Positions 1 to 8,406 of a stretch of DNA of 64,000 nucleotides are shown in pieces. The notes below the pieces were generated by a model. It saw only the letters and a program-made list of their open reading frames with translations, made no database searches and was not told the DNA's origin. The position numbers and the translations under genes were made by a program. Numbering within the stretch: position 1 is the stretch's first letter; each line of letters begins with the position of its first letter. Source of the DNA: Nonlabens tegetincola. GTDB taxonomy: Bacteria; Bacteroidota; Bacteroidia; Flavobacteriales; Flavobacteriaceae. Where the stretch lies: the NCBI RefSeq assembly GCF_002954355.1, contig NZ_MQVV01000016.1:186001-250000 (forward strand), in the 5' to 3' direction.

Positions 1-1
1 G

Positions 2-532
2 CTCGCTCATATGGTGCGGTTTATTTATGCTTATTACGACATTGCTCCTATAGATTTATTTACACATCTGGACTATTTTTCCTTTGGTGCTATACCAGCG
101 TACTTGTTCATGTATAAAAAACACACGATTGAGCAACTCAATAAAATTCCTAAGGCTGTCAAATACCTTTTTGCATTAATAACACTAGGCGTAGTTTTCA
201 CTATACCTAACCTAGAATGGGAACAAATAGATTATCTTTTTCCATTGTTATGGGGAATACTTTTCTCAGTTTGTATACTCTTTACCTTGGGAAGCAATCC
301 GCTAAGGATTAGTAACAATTCCTGGTTGACAAAGTTGGGGTTATACACCTATGGTTTGTACTTATACCATACCATTATCATCTTGTTGCTGTTGAAATTT
401 ATTCCCGTATTGCAATTCTCGCATTGGCTATTACTATCGGCTAGCGCATTACTGCTCACGATACTTGTAAGTATCATCTCCTATCGTGTATTTGAAAAGC
501 CCTTTTTAAGATTGAAAAAGCACTTCTATTAA
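2..532 (+). CDS. Acyltransferase 3 family membrane protein, C-terminal part (5' end outside window)
   Basis: The reading frame is open to the left edge, so the gene begins upstream; an in-frame ATG at 11 is probably internal. The visible ~175 residues are very hydrophobic with about four to five membrane spans, and end in a YTYGLYLYHT stretch followed by a last span and SYRVFEKPFLRLK. This end is typical of OafA/YrhL-like acyltransferase 3 proteins, integral inner-membrane enzymes that transfer acetyl or other acyl groups to surface polysaccharides. The catalytic N-terminal His/Arg motifs lie outside the window, so the substrate cannot be judged. Confidence is good for the family. Confidence 0.8.
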   Translation, partial: LAHMVRFIYAYYDIAPIDLFTHLDYFSFGAIPAYLFMYKKHTIEQLNKIPKAVKYLFALITLGVVFTIPNLEWEQIDYLFPLLWGILFSVCILFTLGSNPLRISNNSWLTKLGLYTYGLYLYHTIIILLLLKFIPVLQFSHWLLLSASALLLTILVSIISYRVFEKPFLRLKKHFY

Positions 533-643
533 TTTTGATAACCAACGCTGCACAACCCATCAATAAGGTATATCTGCAGGAATGACAGGATCCCGCAAAA
601 CAATCTAGATAATCATGGAGTTGAAAGTTGTTGGGTTGTTGAG

Positions 644-663
644 TACGCTTTCGCGAAAGCGTA
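644..663. repeat. 20-base perfect palindrome, copy 1 (intergenic)
   Basis: TACGCTTTCGCGAAAGCGTA, a perfect 20-base inverted repeat. It lies in the 282-base gap between the acyltransferase and the DUF6624 lipoprotein. First of 13 exact-core copies in the window. Nothing else was recognised in the gap except a weak GTATCT...AGGTAC pairing near 708-720. Confidence 0.95.
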
Positions 664-814
664 AACACAACCATCCTGGTGTATAATTAGTGTCATACGT
701 TTAATGAGCAAGTATCTATAGGTACAGGTTGTCCCATTCCTGTTACTTAAAACATGGTATCTTTATCCACAATTAAATGCTTAAACCTAATTGTAACCTT
801 ATAACCTATTGAAA

Positions 815-1507
815 ATGAATATTCATAAAATGGTAATTATCGTGTTAATGATAAGCTTTATAAGTTGTAAAAAACAAGATGTAAAGGATCACTCCGATCA
901 CGTAGAATTGAATATGGATTTGAAAAATGAATTGGAAACCATTTTAATCAAAGATCAAGGAATAAGGGAACTTGTAAATGGAAATGTAAGTGATGAAAGA
1001 AAAGCAGAATTGCTAGTACAAATGCAAATCAATGAATCGGATATTGAAGGAAATAAACGATTTGAACTCATGCAACAAATTGACAGTATTAATTTAGCTA
1101 AAATCGAAAAAATCATTGAAGAATATGGCTATCCTGGTAAATCTCTAGTAGGAGAACCTGCAAATAAAGCGGCTTTTTACGTCATACAACATTCCAAACA
1201 AATAGGCACCTATTTACCATTGATTAGAGAGGCTGCAGCGGCTGGTGACATCGCTCAAACATCCCTAGCAATGATGGAAGATAGGAACCTGATGGAGCAA
1301 GGTCAAGAACAGATTTATGGAACACAAATCAAAGGAAAAGCCAATAAACAAGGGGCATGGATCTATTTCTTGTGGCCTGTTAAAAATGCAGATTCGGTTA
1401 ATTTAAGGAGAAAAGAAATTGGATTTGACCAAAGCCTTGAAGAATACCTAAAAAGTATGGATGTAGAGTTCCAATTGTACACCTTAAATGAAGTAAATGA
1501 ACTGTAA
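815..1507 (+). CDS. DUF6624-like lipoprotein
   Basis: Start chosen at ATG 815, because it gives a compact lipoprotein signal (MNIHKMVIIVLMISFISC) with the lipobox Cys at residue 18; a TTG two codons upstream is possible. The mature part is mostly helical, with YGYPGKSLVGEPANKAA, a QHS stretch, EDR, a YGTQ motif and a final RRKEIGFDQSLEEYL. This pattern fits the DUF6624 family as I remember it; function unknown. The protein is likely anchored in the inner or outer membrane facing the periplasm. It stands alone, followed by a 124-base gap and another lipoprotein. Confidence 0.75.
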   Translation: MNIHKMVIIVLMISFISCKKQDVKDHSDHVELNMDLKNELETILIKDQGIRELVNGNVSDERKAELLVQMQINESDIEGNKRFELMQQIDSINLAKIEKIIEEYGYPGKSLVGEPANKAAFYVIQHSKQIGTYLPLIREAAAAGDIAQTSLAMMEDRNLMEQGQEQIYGTQIKGKANKQGAWIYFLWPVKNADSVNLRRKEIGFDQSLEEYLKSMDVEFQLYTLNEVNEL

Positions 1508-1631
1508 CATCTTTTACAACAACTAATTATCTTAATTAAACTCTTTTTTATCTATCTTTAAAAGATTATGACTCATGCTTAACGACTGGTTAGAGGTGCA
1601 TGCTGTCAAACAATCAAAAAATTAAAAGAGT

Positions 1632-2597
1632 TTGAAGTATTTTATTGTAATCCTAGCAGTTGCTATTGTCCTCGGTTTGATAGGCTGTGACAGTAAGGAA
1701 AAAACATCCCAAATAGCCTACGCCTCACAACCTATCACCACGCCTACTCCTTTTGCCGAAGGAGTAATATCAACTAATGACAATAGCGAGTTTGATATTA
1801 CTTTTACTCCAGATGGGCTTACAGCCTACTTTTCTAGAAGAGCTCCAGGAGAAAAACAAAAGATCTATGTCACTCGATTTCTAAATGAATCCTGGTCAAC
1901 TCCTACCCTAGCCGAATTCTCGACAGACCGTGACGAAACGGCCTTTATTTCTCCTGATGGCAAGTATTTTTTCTTTGGATCAGAACGACCTATTCCTGAT
2001 AAACCCAATCAAGGGAATTTTGATATGAATATCTGGATGATGGAAAAAACTAAAGATGGATGGAGCGATCCAGAACCGTTACCAGAACCAATCAATGAAG
2101 TTCAAGTTAAAGAAGAAGAATGGCCGTCATCCAACAATAATTTCTTTTTTACCAACGACAATTACAGGTACTATTACACCACGATGATGCGCGGTACACA
2201 AAGTGTAAAACTGTATACAACTACTTATGATGGAGAAACATTTTCACAACCCGAAGTGATTAATGGCATTTTTGATGATGATAAAACCTGGATTTATTCT
2301 GCTGTACTTTCTCCAAATGGTGAGTATCTTGTTTTTAACTCTTACGATGCTTCAGGAGGAACCGGTGGTGAAGATATATTCATTTCAAAAAAAACAGTTG
2401 ACGGATGGAGCAAGGCCAAACCTATAGGAAGCCTGATCAACACAAAGGATGAGGAAAGCAGTCCTCGATTTTCTAGAGACGGCAAGTATTTCTTTTTTAG
2501 CCGTGCAGAAAATTTAGGTAATTATGAATACGGTGAATGGAGTATTTATTTTATCGAAACAGAATCTCTCCACCTAGAAAACCTATTTGAACAGTAA
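1632..2597 (+). CDS. PD40/TolB-like beta-propeller lipoprotein
   Basis: The 321-residue frame starts with TTG at 1632; no ATG precedes the signal, and KYFIVILAVAIVLGLIGC needs this start, giving lipobox Cys19. The body holds repeated strands of the type FTPDGLTAYFSRR, ISPDGKYFFFGS, LSPNGEYLVFNS and FSRDGKYFFFSR, i.e. four or more PD40/WD40-like blades as in TolB and dipeptidyl peptidase propellers. Such lipoproteins are common in Bacteroidota; partners are unknown. The next gene starts 42 bases downstream, so co-transcription is likely. Confidence 0.8.
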   Translation: MKYFIVILAVAIVLGLIGCDSKEKTSQIAYASQPITTPTPFAEGVISTNDNSEFDITFTPDGLTAYFSRRAPGEKQKIYVTRFLNESWSTPTLAEFSTDRDETAFISPDGKYFFFGSERPIPDKPNQGNFDMNIWMMEKTKDGWSDPEPLPEPINEVQVKEEEWPSSNNNFFFTNDNYRYYYTTMMRGTQSVKLYTTTYDGETFSQPEVINGIFDDDKTWIYSAVLSPNGEYLVFNSYDASGGTGGEDIFISKKTVDGWSKAKPIGSLINTKDEESSPRFSRDGKYFFFSRAENLGNYEYGEWSIYFIETESLHLENLFEQ

Positions 2598-2639
2598 TTG
2601 AAAAACCTAAATGTTCTTCTGAACAAAAAACCTAGTTCC

Positions 2640-3191
2640 ATGAAAAATACCTCGTACTTTTTTTATTTCTCTATATGGGTTGCTTTGCTTTTTGCTGTGC
2701 AACCTGCTATAGCGCAAGAAGATGACTTTATCAATGAATATATTGAACGGCTGGAACGATCTAAAGAATATTTGATTTTGGTGGCAGAAACCATGCCCGA
2801 AGAGCAATATTCCTATCGCCCTACTGAAGAATCTCTCAGTTTTGCTGAAAACTTAATGCATATAGGTTGGGCCATGGATTGGCACAGTCAATCCTTAATG
2901 GGCGGAAGACCTGCTAGAGATTGGAACACCGATACAGAACTAAAAGTGGATAAAAAAAGTAAAGCGGAGATGATTGCCAAAATCAAAGAAACCTTTAATC
3001 TTACTATAACGTTTATCAAGAGTTTTGATACGAATAAATTAAGCGAGCGACTGGATTATTTTGGTGCCAATAGAACTAAAAGACAAATTTTATTATTACT
3101 TACCGATCATATTACCCATCATAGAGGTCAAATGCTTGTCCACTTGCGTTTAAATGGTTTAAAACCGCCTAGATATGTTCTTTATCAGTAG
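2640..3191 (+). CDS. Exported DinB-like (DUF664 type) protein
   Basis: Start taken at ATG 2640, which gives a 25-residue signal peptide ending AIAQ; an in-frame TTG at 2598 would put 14 hydrophilic residues ahead of it. The mature protein is a four-helix DinB-like fold: His74 and His82 in HIGWAMDWH, and DHITHHRGQ with His157, His160 and His161 near the C-terminus, the usual metal-binding set. DinB proteins bind a divalent metal, and many act in thiol or bacillithiol-type chemistry. An exported form is commonly seen in Bacteroidota, but its substrate is unknown. Confidence 0.82.
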   Translation: MKNTSYFFYFSIWVALLFAVQPAIAQEDDFINEYIERLERSKEYLILVAETMPEEQYSYRPTEESLSFAENLMHIGWAMDWHSQSLMGGRPARDWNTDTELKVDKKSKAEMIAKIKETFNLTITFIKSFDTNKLSERLDYFGANRTKRQILLLLTDHITHHRGQMLVHLRLNGLKPPRYVLYQ

Positions 3192-3280
3192 TGTATTTGT
3201 TTTAGGTGCTGCAAGGATTATAATGATTATCTAATTACTCAAATCATTTCTTATTGCTATAAATTTGTTGTTGAAACCTT

Positions 3281-3751
3281 ATGCGACCTGCTCAATTACA
3301 ACCAATCATGACCCATAGAGAAGCTCATAAAGATAATTTTACTATTTCGACAGATAAAAGCAAATTGGACCTAATGAGTATTCACGAATTTCTTTCTAAA
3401 GCAACCGATTGGGCACTTGGTATTCCTATAGACACTGTAAAGAAGTCGATTGAGAATTCTTTGTGTTTTGGTGTATATGATCAAGGTCAACAAATTGGTT
3501 TTGCTAGGGTAATTTCAGACTTCTCTACTATTGCTTACCTAGGTGACGTCTATGTTTTAAATGAATATCGCGGTAAGGGTTTGAGCAAGTGGCTCATGGA
3601 AGAAATTATGAATCATCCTAACCTACAAGGGTTAAGACGCTGGATTCTACTTACCAATACGGCTGAATGGTTATACAAGAAATTCGGATTTACAGAAATT
3701 CCAAATCCAGAATTTTACATGGAGAAACACGATCCAAATGTTTATAAGTAA
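3281..3751 (+). CDS. GNAT family N-acetyltransferase
   Basis: 156 residues with the GNAT core: FGVYDQGQQIGFARVISD (strands 2-3), LGDVYVLNEYRGKGLSKWLMEE with acetyl-CoA-binding motif RGKGLS at residues 97-102, and AEWLYKKFGF near the end. The target of acetylation cannot be told. ATG 3281 is used; a second ATG at 3308 would drop nine residues that lie outside the usual domain and is equally possible. A -7 box TAAATTTG lies at 3260-3267, but a transcript from it would leave only a very short leader. Confidence 0.85.
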   Translation: MRPAQLQPIMTHREAHKDNFTISTDKSKLDLMSIHEFLSKATDWALGIPIDTVKKSIENSLCFGVYDQGQQIGFARVISDFSTIAYLGDVYVLNEYRGKGLSKWLMEEIMNHPNLQGLRRWILLTNTAEWLYKKFGFTEIPNPEFYMEKHDPNVYK

Positions 3752-3861
3752 GATTAAAAAGTTCTTTTATTAGAAAAATGAACACTTTCACACCATAAAA
3801 CTGAGATAAAAAACGTAGCTATTTATCACTTTTCATTTAATTAAATCTGTAGAACATAGAT

Positions 3862-3879
3862 CATCAGGTAATCCTGATG
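3862..3879. repeat. Hairpin within 3' repeat copy 1
   Basis: CATCAGG-TAAT-CCTGATG, a perfect 7-base stem, is embedded in a stretch (about 3852-3890) that resembles the 3' repeats near 5441, 6331, 12231 and 13071. No T-run follows, so it is not a clear terminator. The rest of the gap 3752-4160 holds only the cobW promoter and operator. Confidence 0.5.
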
Positions 3880-4096
3880 TTACTATAAAAAGGGTTTGTT
3901 TTCTTACTCCTTACTCTTACTTTATCGGTATTGATTTGCGCATGTTTAAGAATAAATAAAATAGCAATTAAGTCATGGGCTACAATGCATTGTAAAGGCC
4001 GATATTTCCTGCATGAACTCAATTTTACTAATGTCATAGTAGCCATTACAAATTTTTTACTATCACAATAAAGTAAGTTCTTACAGAAATACAAAC

Positions 4097-4109
4097 GCAA
4101 CAAAGTTGC
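4097..4109. promoter_or_regulatory. Inverted repeat overlapping the cobW -33 element (candidate operator)
   Basis: GCAAC-AAA-GTTGC, a 5-base-arm inverted repeat. It covers the TTG (4106-4108) that serves as -33 element for the box at 4128-4135. A repressor bound here would block transcription. Since COG0523 GTPases are often zinc-repressed, a Zur-type site is the natural guess, but this is inference. Confidence 0.45.
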
Positions 4110-4135
4110 ATTAGTATCATTTTGAACTATTTTTG
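4106..4135 (+). promoter_or_regulatory. Promoter of the CobW-like gene
   Basis: TTG at 4106-4108, a 19-base spacer, then TATTTTTG at 4128-4135: both Bacteroidota promoter elements at normal spacing. The predicted transcript begins about 20 bases before ATG 4161. Confidence 0.6.
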
Positions 4136-4160
4136 CTAAAAATTTTTAATACAAATAGGT

Positions 4161-5369
4161 ATGCATAAGAAATTGCCAGTAACCGTTTTGAGCGGATTTT
4201 TAGGTGCAGGAAAGACAACTTTACTTAATCATATTTTGCATAACAAGGAAGGGTTAAAGGTAGCCGTAATTGTAAACGATATGAGCGAAGTAAATGTGGA
4301 TGCTGATTTGGTAAAAAGCGAAAACACCCTTTCCCGTACAGAGGAAAAACTCGTTGAAATGAGCAACGGTTGTATTTGTTGTACTCTACGTGAGGATTTA
4401 ATGGTAGAAGTAGAAAGATTGGCAAAAGAAAACAGATTTGATTATTTACTTATAGAAAGTACAGGTATAAGTGAACCGGTTCCTGTAGCACAAACCTTTT
4501 CTTTTATAGATGAAGAAAGCGGTATCGATTTATCTCGATTTAGTTATGTAGACACCATGGTCACAGTTGTAGATGCTTTTAATTTTTTCAAAGATTTTGG
4601 AAGTCCAGAAACATTAATAGATCGAGAACTTACCGATATTGAGAATGACTTTAGAACCATTGTAAACTTACTTACAGACCAAATCGAATTTGCCAATGTT
4701 ATCGTGTTAAACAAAACCGATTTGGTTACCGCCGATCATCTTGGAGTATTAAAAGCTGCTATTAGAAAATTGAATCCATCTGCAAAGATTCTTGAGTCCT
4801 CCTTTAGTCGGATAAATCCAAAAGAGATATTGAATACTAATTTGTTTGATTTTGAAAAAGCAGAGCAAAGTGCTGGATGGATAGAAGAGCTTAACAAAGA
4901 TGAACATACTCCAGAAACTGAAGAATATGGTATTGGCTCATTTGTTTATCGTTCTAAAAAGCCTTTTGATCCTATAAGGTTTAGAGACTTTATACAAAAC
5001 AAATTCCCGATGAATATTATTAGAAGTAAAGGTTTATTTTGGATAGCCTCACGTCCTAAACAAGCACTTGTTTGGGGACAAGCAGGTGGCTCTTTAAGAA
5101 CAGACAGTGCTGGAGTTTGGTGGGCTAGTATGTCTTTTGGTGAGAGGTTTAATAATTCAGTTTTTATTAATAATCAACAAGAAATAGAAAAGGATTGGGA
5201 TAGTACATATGGAGATAGGAAGAATGAAATTGTCTTCATAGGTCAGGATATGGATGAAGGCCTTATAAAATCGCAATTAAATGATTGTCTTGCCACAGAA
5301 GAAGAGTTAGCTACTGGAAAATGGTTAATTGGATATGAAGATAACTGGCCTGTACAAAGAGCTTATTAA
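4161..5369 (+). CDS. CobW/YciC-like COG0523 GTP-binding metallochaperone
   Basis: 402 residues. Residues 12-19 are the Walker A GFLGAGKT, 70-74 the metal-binding GCICC, 99-102 ESTG, 184-187 the guanine-specificity motif NKTD. A CobW C-terminal domain follows from about residue 255. COG0523 proteins use GTP to deliver metal, usually zinc, to client enzymes in the cytoplasm; the YciC/ZNG1-like branch is often induced under zinc starvation. Length and motifs are complete. No client gene lies next door, so the metal is not proven by context. The upstream inverted repeat over the -33 element suggests metal-dependent repression. Confidence 0.88.
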   Translation: MHKKLPVTVLSGFLGAGKTTLLNHILHNKEGLKVAVIVNDMSEVNVDADLVKSENTLSRTEEKLVEMSNGCICCTLREDLMVEVERLAKENRFDYLLIESTGISEPVPVAQTFSFIDEESGIDLSRFSYVDTMVTVVDAFNFFKDFGSPETLIDRELTDIENDFRTIVNLLTDQIEFANVIVLNKTDLVTADHLGVLKAAIRKLNPSAKILESSFSRINPKEILNTNLFDFEKAEQSAGWIEELNKDEHTPETEEYGIGSFVYRSKKPFDPIRFRDFIQNKFPMNIIRSKGLFWIASRPKQALVWGQAGGSLRTDSAGVWWASMSFGERFNNSVFINNQQEIEKDWDSTYGDRKNEIVFIGQDMDEGLIKSQLNDCLATEEELATGKWLIGYEDNWPVQRAY

Positions 5370-5440
5370 TCGACTTGAATACCTTAATGAATAAAGAGAT
5401 AACCTAAGAGCATTTTTTTCAATTAACTTCTAGCATAAAA

Positions 5441-5469
5441 CAAATGATAGAGCAATCCTGAATTTACAA
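5441..5469. repeat. 3' repeat copy 2
   Basis: A stretch containing ATAGAGCAATCCTGAATTTAC resembles the copies at 6331 and 12231 by eye. With the leader that starts at 5519 it forms a composite of about 225 bases between the cobW-like gene and the next gene, the same arrangement as at 12189-12412. Confidence 0.45.
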
Positions 5470-5518
5470 CCAAGTAGACTAATTTTTGGAGTTCTCATTC
5501 GTGCTATTTTTTCTACGG

Positions 5519-5634
5519 TTTGGGTATATTTGAGAATACTTAATACTAACCAAATCAACGACTACCATACATTATTAAAGGCGAAGCATTCTGCGCTTAT
5601 TAGCCGTAAACTGTATTTGGTAGCAAAAATTAAA
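5519..5634 (+). repeat. Cassette leader copy A with promoter box
   Basis: First of five related leaders. It holds the -7 box TATATTTG (5525-5532), the invariant ACTAACCAAA, then ACGACTACC and GGCGAAGCATTCTGCG. It ends directly at the ATG of the next gene, 103 bases after the box. The leader reads open in frame with the gene from a TTG at 5530, but the signal peptide shows the true start is 5635. Confidence 0.75.
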
Positions 5635-6255
5635 ATGAAAAAAGTACTGTACATATTATTAACTCTCTTTTCTACTGTCTCATATGGACAAATCAACGAA
5701 ACCGACAGTAAAAAGGCCGATTCACTAATTGATAATTTTCAAAATCATATCGATTCGACCAAACAATTGACTAATTCTGCTAAAGTTTTCTACATCAGCG
5801 ACAAGTTGTTTAAAGGTATGATATTGACCTTACAAAATGGGGCCCAAATTGAACTAGACTTAAGATACAAGGACAATTTTCGCGGGTATACAGAATTAGG
5901 TGCTGACTTTGAAAATTATGTACTTATCAAGCATCGTGGAGACGGATCAGGAAACCCTGAAAAACTCCGAGTAATCAACAAAATAACAGGTGAAGACCAT
6001 TGGCTCGGAAACTATCCATTCTACCTTGACAAGGAAAATGAAATCGTAGTTTACAAAGCATATACGGAATCATCATCACAAATTGTAGTTCACGATTTCT
6101 TGTCAGAAAGAACAGAAACATATCCGACTCCAGATACCAAATGTGAATGTTGTGGATGTTTTGAGATTATCCAATTTGACTACGAGAGTTTCACGATAAA
6201 ATTTGTTGACCCAGAAGACAATCAGACAGAACTGAAAATGACAAGAAAAAAATAA
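5635..6255 (+). CDS. Exported hypothetical protein with a Cys cluster
   Basis: Not recognised. Start at ATG 5635 gives a clean signal peptide, MKKVLYILLTLFSTVSYGQ, whereas the frame upstream of it is the repeated leader. The 206-residue protein has a beta-rich middle (LTLQNGAQIELDLRYKDNFRGY) and a CECCGC cluster about 35 residues from the end, possibly a metal site or disulfides. It is the first gene of the cassette-like region, monocistronic, with its own promoter in leader copy A. Confidence 0.72.
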   Translation: MKKVLYILLTLFSTVSYGQINETDSKKADSLIDNFQNHIDSTKQLTNSAKVFYISDKLFKGMILTLQNGAQIELDLRYKDNFRGYTELGADFENYVLIKHRGDGSGNPEKLRVINKITGEDHWLGNYPFYLDKENEIVVYKAYTESSSQIVVHDFLSERTETYPTPDTKCECCGCFEIIQFDYESFTIKFVDPEDNQTELKMTRKK

Positions 6256-6330
6256 CGTTTTTCATCGAAGAAATGAGGTGAAAAACCAACTCTTTTTAGC
6301 CCTTTTTTAGTGAACTAATTTTTGAAGCTC

Positions 6331-6363
6331 CTATCATCAGGCAATCCTAAATTCACTATTGCC
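6331..6363. repeat. 3' repeat copy 3
   Basis: ATCATCAGGCAATCCTAAAT followed by TCACTATTGCC. The similarity extends back to about 6287 (AACTCTTTTTAG...), where it aligns by eye with 13023-13100 and 12189-12261. It sits just behind the gene ending at 6255. Confidence 0.55.
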
Positions 6364-6421
6364 AAAATCTTCTTTGTCAGTTAATTCCTTCCGTAAATAA
6401 AACTATTTCGTCGTTAAGCAA

Positions 6422-6441
6422 GTACCTAAAATGATAGGTAC
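6422..6441. promoter_or_regulatory. GTACCT...AGGTAC inverted repeat (candidate operator)
   Basis: Perfect 6-base arms with an 8-base spacer, 163 bases before the acetolactate-decarboxylase-like gene. A related sequence (AGCAAGTATCTATAGGTAC) is at about 702-720 upstream of the DUF6624 lipoprotein. Both lie close to a GCTTTCGCGAAAGC palindrome. Possibly a regulator site; the regulator is unknown. Confidence 0.35.
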
Positions 6442-6460
6442 AAACTTACTCTATAAGGAT

Positions 6461-6480
6461 TACGCTTTCGCGAAAGCGTA
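6461..6480. repeat. 20-base perfect palindrome, copy 2 (intergenic)
   Basis: TACGCTTTCGCGAAAGCGTA, identical to copy 1, in the 329-base gap ahead of the acetolactate-decarboxylase-like gene. That gap also holds 3' repeat copy 3 and the GTACCT/AGGTAC inverted repeat. Confidence 0.95.
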
Positions 6481-6584
6481 AAAACCAATAACCCTTAGTA
6501 TTGAGTAGTCCTTGCAGGCAGAAAAACGGTTTGATTAGATTGCTGTATCTTAGTTTTACTAAAAGTATGACCATCACAAATCCT

Positions 6585-7316
6585 ATGAAATTACCATATA
6601 CTGCAATTGCTGTGCTAGCCAGCCTACTTTTAGGTTGTCATTCAGCCGAGAAGAAAAAAACCACTGAAGAAGAAAAAACCTATGCCGACGTTGAAGTGGT
6701 GAGCGCCATGAGAAATGTCATGTGGAAAGGTGAACTGGGCAGTAACATACAGTTAGATAGTATTTCCAATAAAAAAGGACTTTACGGGATTGGTCCCGTG
6801 AGTTACCTACAAGGTGAATTACTCATCAACGATGGTAGTAGCTATGTGTCTACCGTGGTGACAGATTCCGCCATGAAAGTGACAAAAACTTATAAAGTCG
6901 GTGCGCCCTTTTTTGTTTATACCCATGTAAAAGAATGGCAACAAGTGGACGTTCCTGCTAGTGTAAAGAACATTAAACAATTAGAAACATTCATCAGTAA
7001 TCAAGTTAAGGACATGAAAAAACCACTTGCCTTTAAGCTCGCTGGTCATGTTGCTAGCGCTCACATTCATATTCAAAACCTACCTGATGGTGCTGTAGTT
7101 TCATCACCGCAGGAAGCACATCAAGGTCAAGTAAACTATAAATTACATGATGAGGCTGTTGAGATTGTAGGTTTCTACTCTACCGAGCACAAAGGAATTT
7201 TTACACATCACGATTCCTTTGTACACATGCATTTAATAACGCAGGATGAGCTTCAAATGGGACATCTTGACGAGGTAGAAATTAAGGACATGAAATTATT
7301 TTTACCTAATAAATAG
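6585..7316 (+). CDS. Acetolactate-decarboxylase-like lipoprotein
   Basis: Start at ATG 6585 gives lipoprotein signal MKLPYTAIAVLASLLLGC (Cys18); ATG 6567 is an alternative. The body matches the alpha-acetolactate decarboxylase (BudA) fold: LQGELLINDG with Glu78, and His214-x-His216 with His227, the same 2- and 11-residue spacing as zinc ligands His194/196/207 of the Brevibacillus enzyme. ALDC turns 2-acetolactate into acetoin. Residue 151 is Lys in FKLAG, where I would expect the conserved active-site Arg. Lipid anchoring would place it outside the cytoplasm, away from acetolactate synthase, so the real substrate may differ. The next gene starts 9 bases downstream. Confidence 0.8.
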   Translation: MKLPYTAIAVLASLLLGCHSAEKKKTTEEEKTYADVEVVSAMRNVMWKGELGSNIQLDSISNKKGLYGIGPVSYLQGELLINDGSSYVSTVVTDSAMKVTKTYKVGAPFFVYTHVKEWQQVDVPASVKNIKQLETFISNQVKDMKKPLAFKLAGHVASAHIHIQNLPDGAVVSSPQEAHQGQVNYKLHDEAVEIVGFYSTEHKGIFTHHDSFVHMHLITQDELQMGHLDEVEIKDMKLFLPNK

Positions 7317-7325
7317 CCTATTAAA

Positions 7326-7691
7326 ATGTCTTCCGTTTTTGTTTTAAGAGATCATCCGGAATTAAAATTTATTCTTGATGCAAACCAGGTAAAAATCTTA
7401 GATGTTTCAGATCCGACAAGTTCTGGCTCTTACTTATACTCTGAAATTAGAAGTATAACACTTAATGAAAAAGAAACAAACTGGATGTTTTCTATTTTTA
7501 GTATGCTTATAGAATTTTGGACAGGATTAGGTAATGGCAAAATATATGAAACCGATGCAAATCTGACTCTAATAACGGACGATCAAAAAATAAAAATAGG
7601 ATTGCAAGGCGCTGACCTAAAACAAGTGAATAAAACAATTGAATTTATAAATGAAAAAACTCATCTAGACAGTAAACTAATAACAAAATAA
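7326..7691 (+). CDS. Hypothetical protein, 121 residues
   Basis: Not recognised. No signal peptide; one hydrophobic stretch at about residues 57-70 (WMFSIFSMLIEFWTGLG). Alternating strands such as LKFILDANQVKILDV and LTLITDDQKIKIGLQG, plus a C-terminal helix, look like a PH-like small domain, but that is only a shape impression. It starts 9 bases after the acetolactate-decarboxylase-like gene and is probably co-transcribed with it. Confidence 0.6.
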   Translation: MSSVFVLRDHPELKFILDANQVKILDVSDPTSSGSYLYSEIRSITLNEKETNWMFSIFSMLIEFWTGLGNGKIYETDANLTLITDDQKIKIGLQGADLKQVNKTIEFINEKTHLDSKLITK

Positions 7692-7753
7692 CCTAGATTT
7701 AGGTGGTAAACGTAATGTTGTTTCATATCGGTGATATTCAAAAAAATTATTAA

Positions 7754-8284
7754 ATGAGAATCTTAATATTAGTTATTGCATTTGCGGCCACAATTAGCTG
7801 CAAGCAAAAGGAAGAAATCACCTATACTGTTAAATGCTACACTGAAACTAAAAGCGATTCAAATTTGTCCAGTGATATTCTTATAAAAACCTGTGAGTTT
7901 AAGAACCATCTTTTTCGTGCTACCGGAATAGCAGATTATAAAGGAAGATATTCATACGATTACGAGATTCTAAGAATAAGACAAGCAGATACCACAGTTG
8001 TAAAAAACACTGAGTTTTTCAATCAAAATACCAAAAAGTTAGAACAATTGATAAATGAAAAACTTAAAACCAAGTATGAATTGGACTCCAAAATTCCTGA
8101 AATCGAGGAATGTATGAATTGGATTGATTTTAGATATTATAAATTGGACGAATTTGGAATTATGTTTCCTAATAAAAATCAAATAGAATTTAATATAGAT
8201 TACAATATAGGTAGCGCCTGTTTTAATGTAAAAAATTCATCTGTAATCTTTGATATTTCGGATATAGGCATTTATTTACAGTAA
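7754..8284 (+). CDS. Hypothetical lipoprotein, 176 residues
   Basis: Not recognised. ATG 7754 starts a lipoprotein signal MRILILVIAFAATISC with lipid-attachment Cys16 followed by KQKEE. The mature part carries four further Cys residues (near 28, 45, 119 and 158) that could pair as disulfides in the periplasm. No leader repeat precedes it; the 62-base gap upstream holds nothing recognised. It belongs to the run of small exported proteins in this region. Confidence 0.65.
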   Translation: MRILILVIAFAATISCKQKEEITYTVKCYTETKSDSNLSSDILIKTCEFKNHLFRATGIADYKGRYSYDYEILRIRQADTTVVKNTEFFNQNTKKLEQLINEKLKTKYELDSKIPEIEECMNWIDFRYYKLDEFGIMFPNKNQIEFNIDYNIGSACFNVKNSSVIFDISDIGIYLQ

Positions 8285-8406
8285 CGAAAGGTCTATTGTT
8301 CATACCATTGAATATGAATCTGCACTTTTATATCACATTAGCCGATTGTTTTTTAAACTTCCTTACTATTTAAACCTGCACATTAACCTATTCAAATATT
8401 AGTAAA

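Noticed and set aside
3864-4103. Minus-strand frame of 79 residues upstream of the CobW-like gene
   Set aside because: It covers the promoter/operator and a 3' repeat, and the translation has no family features.
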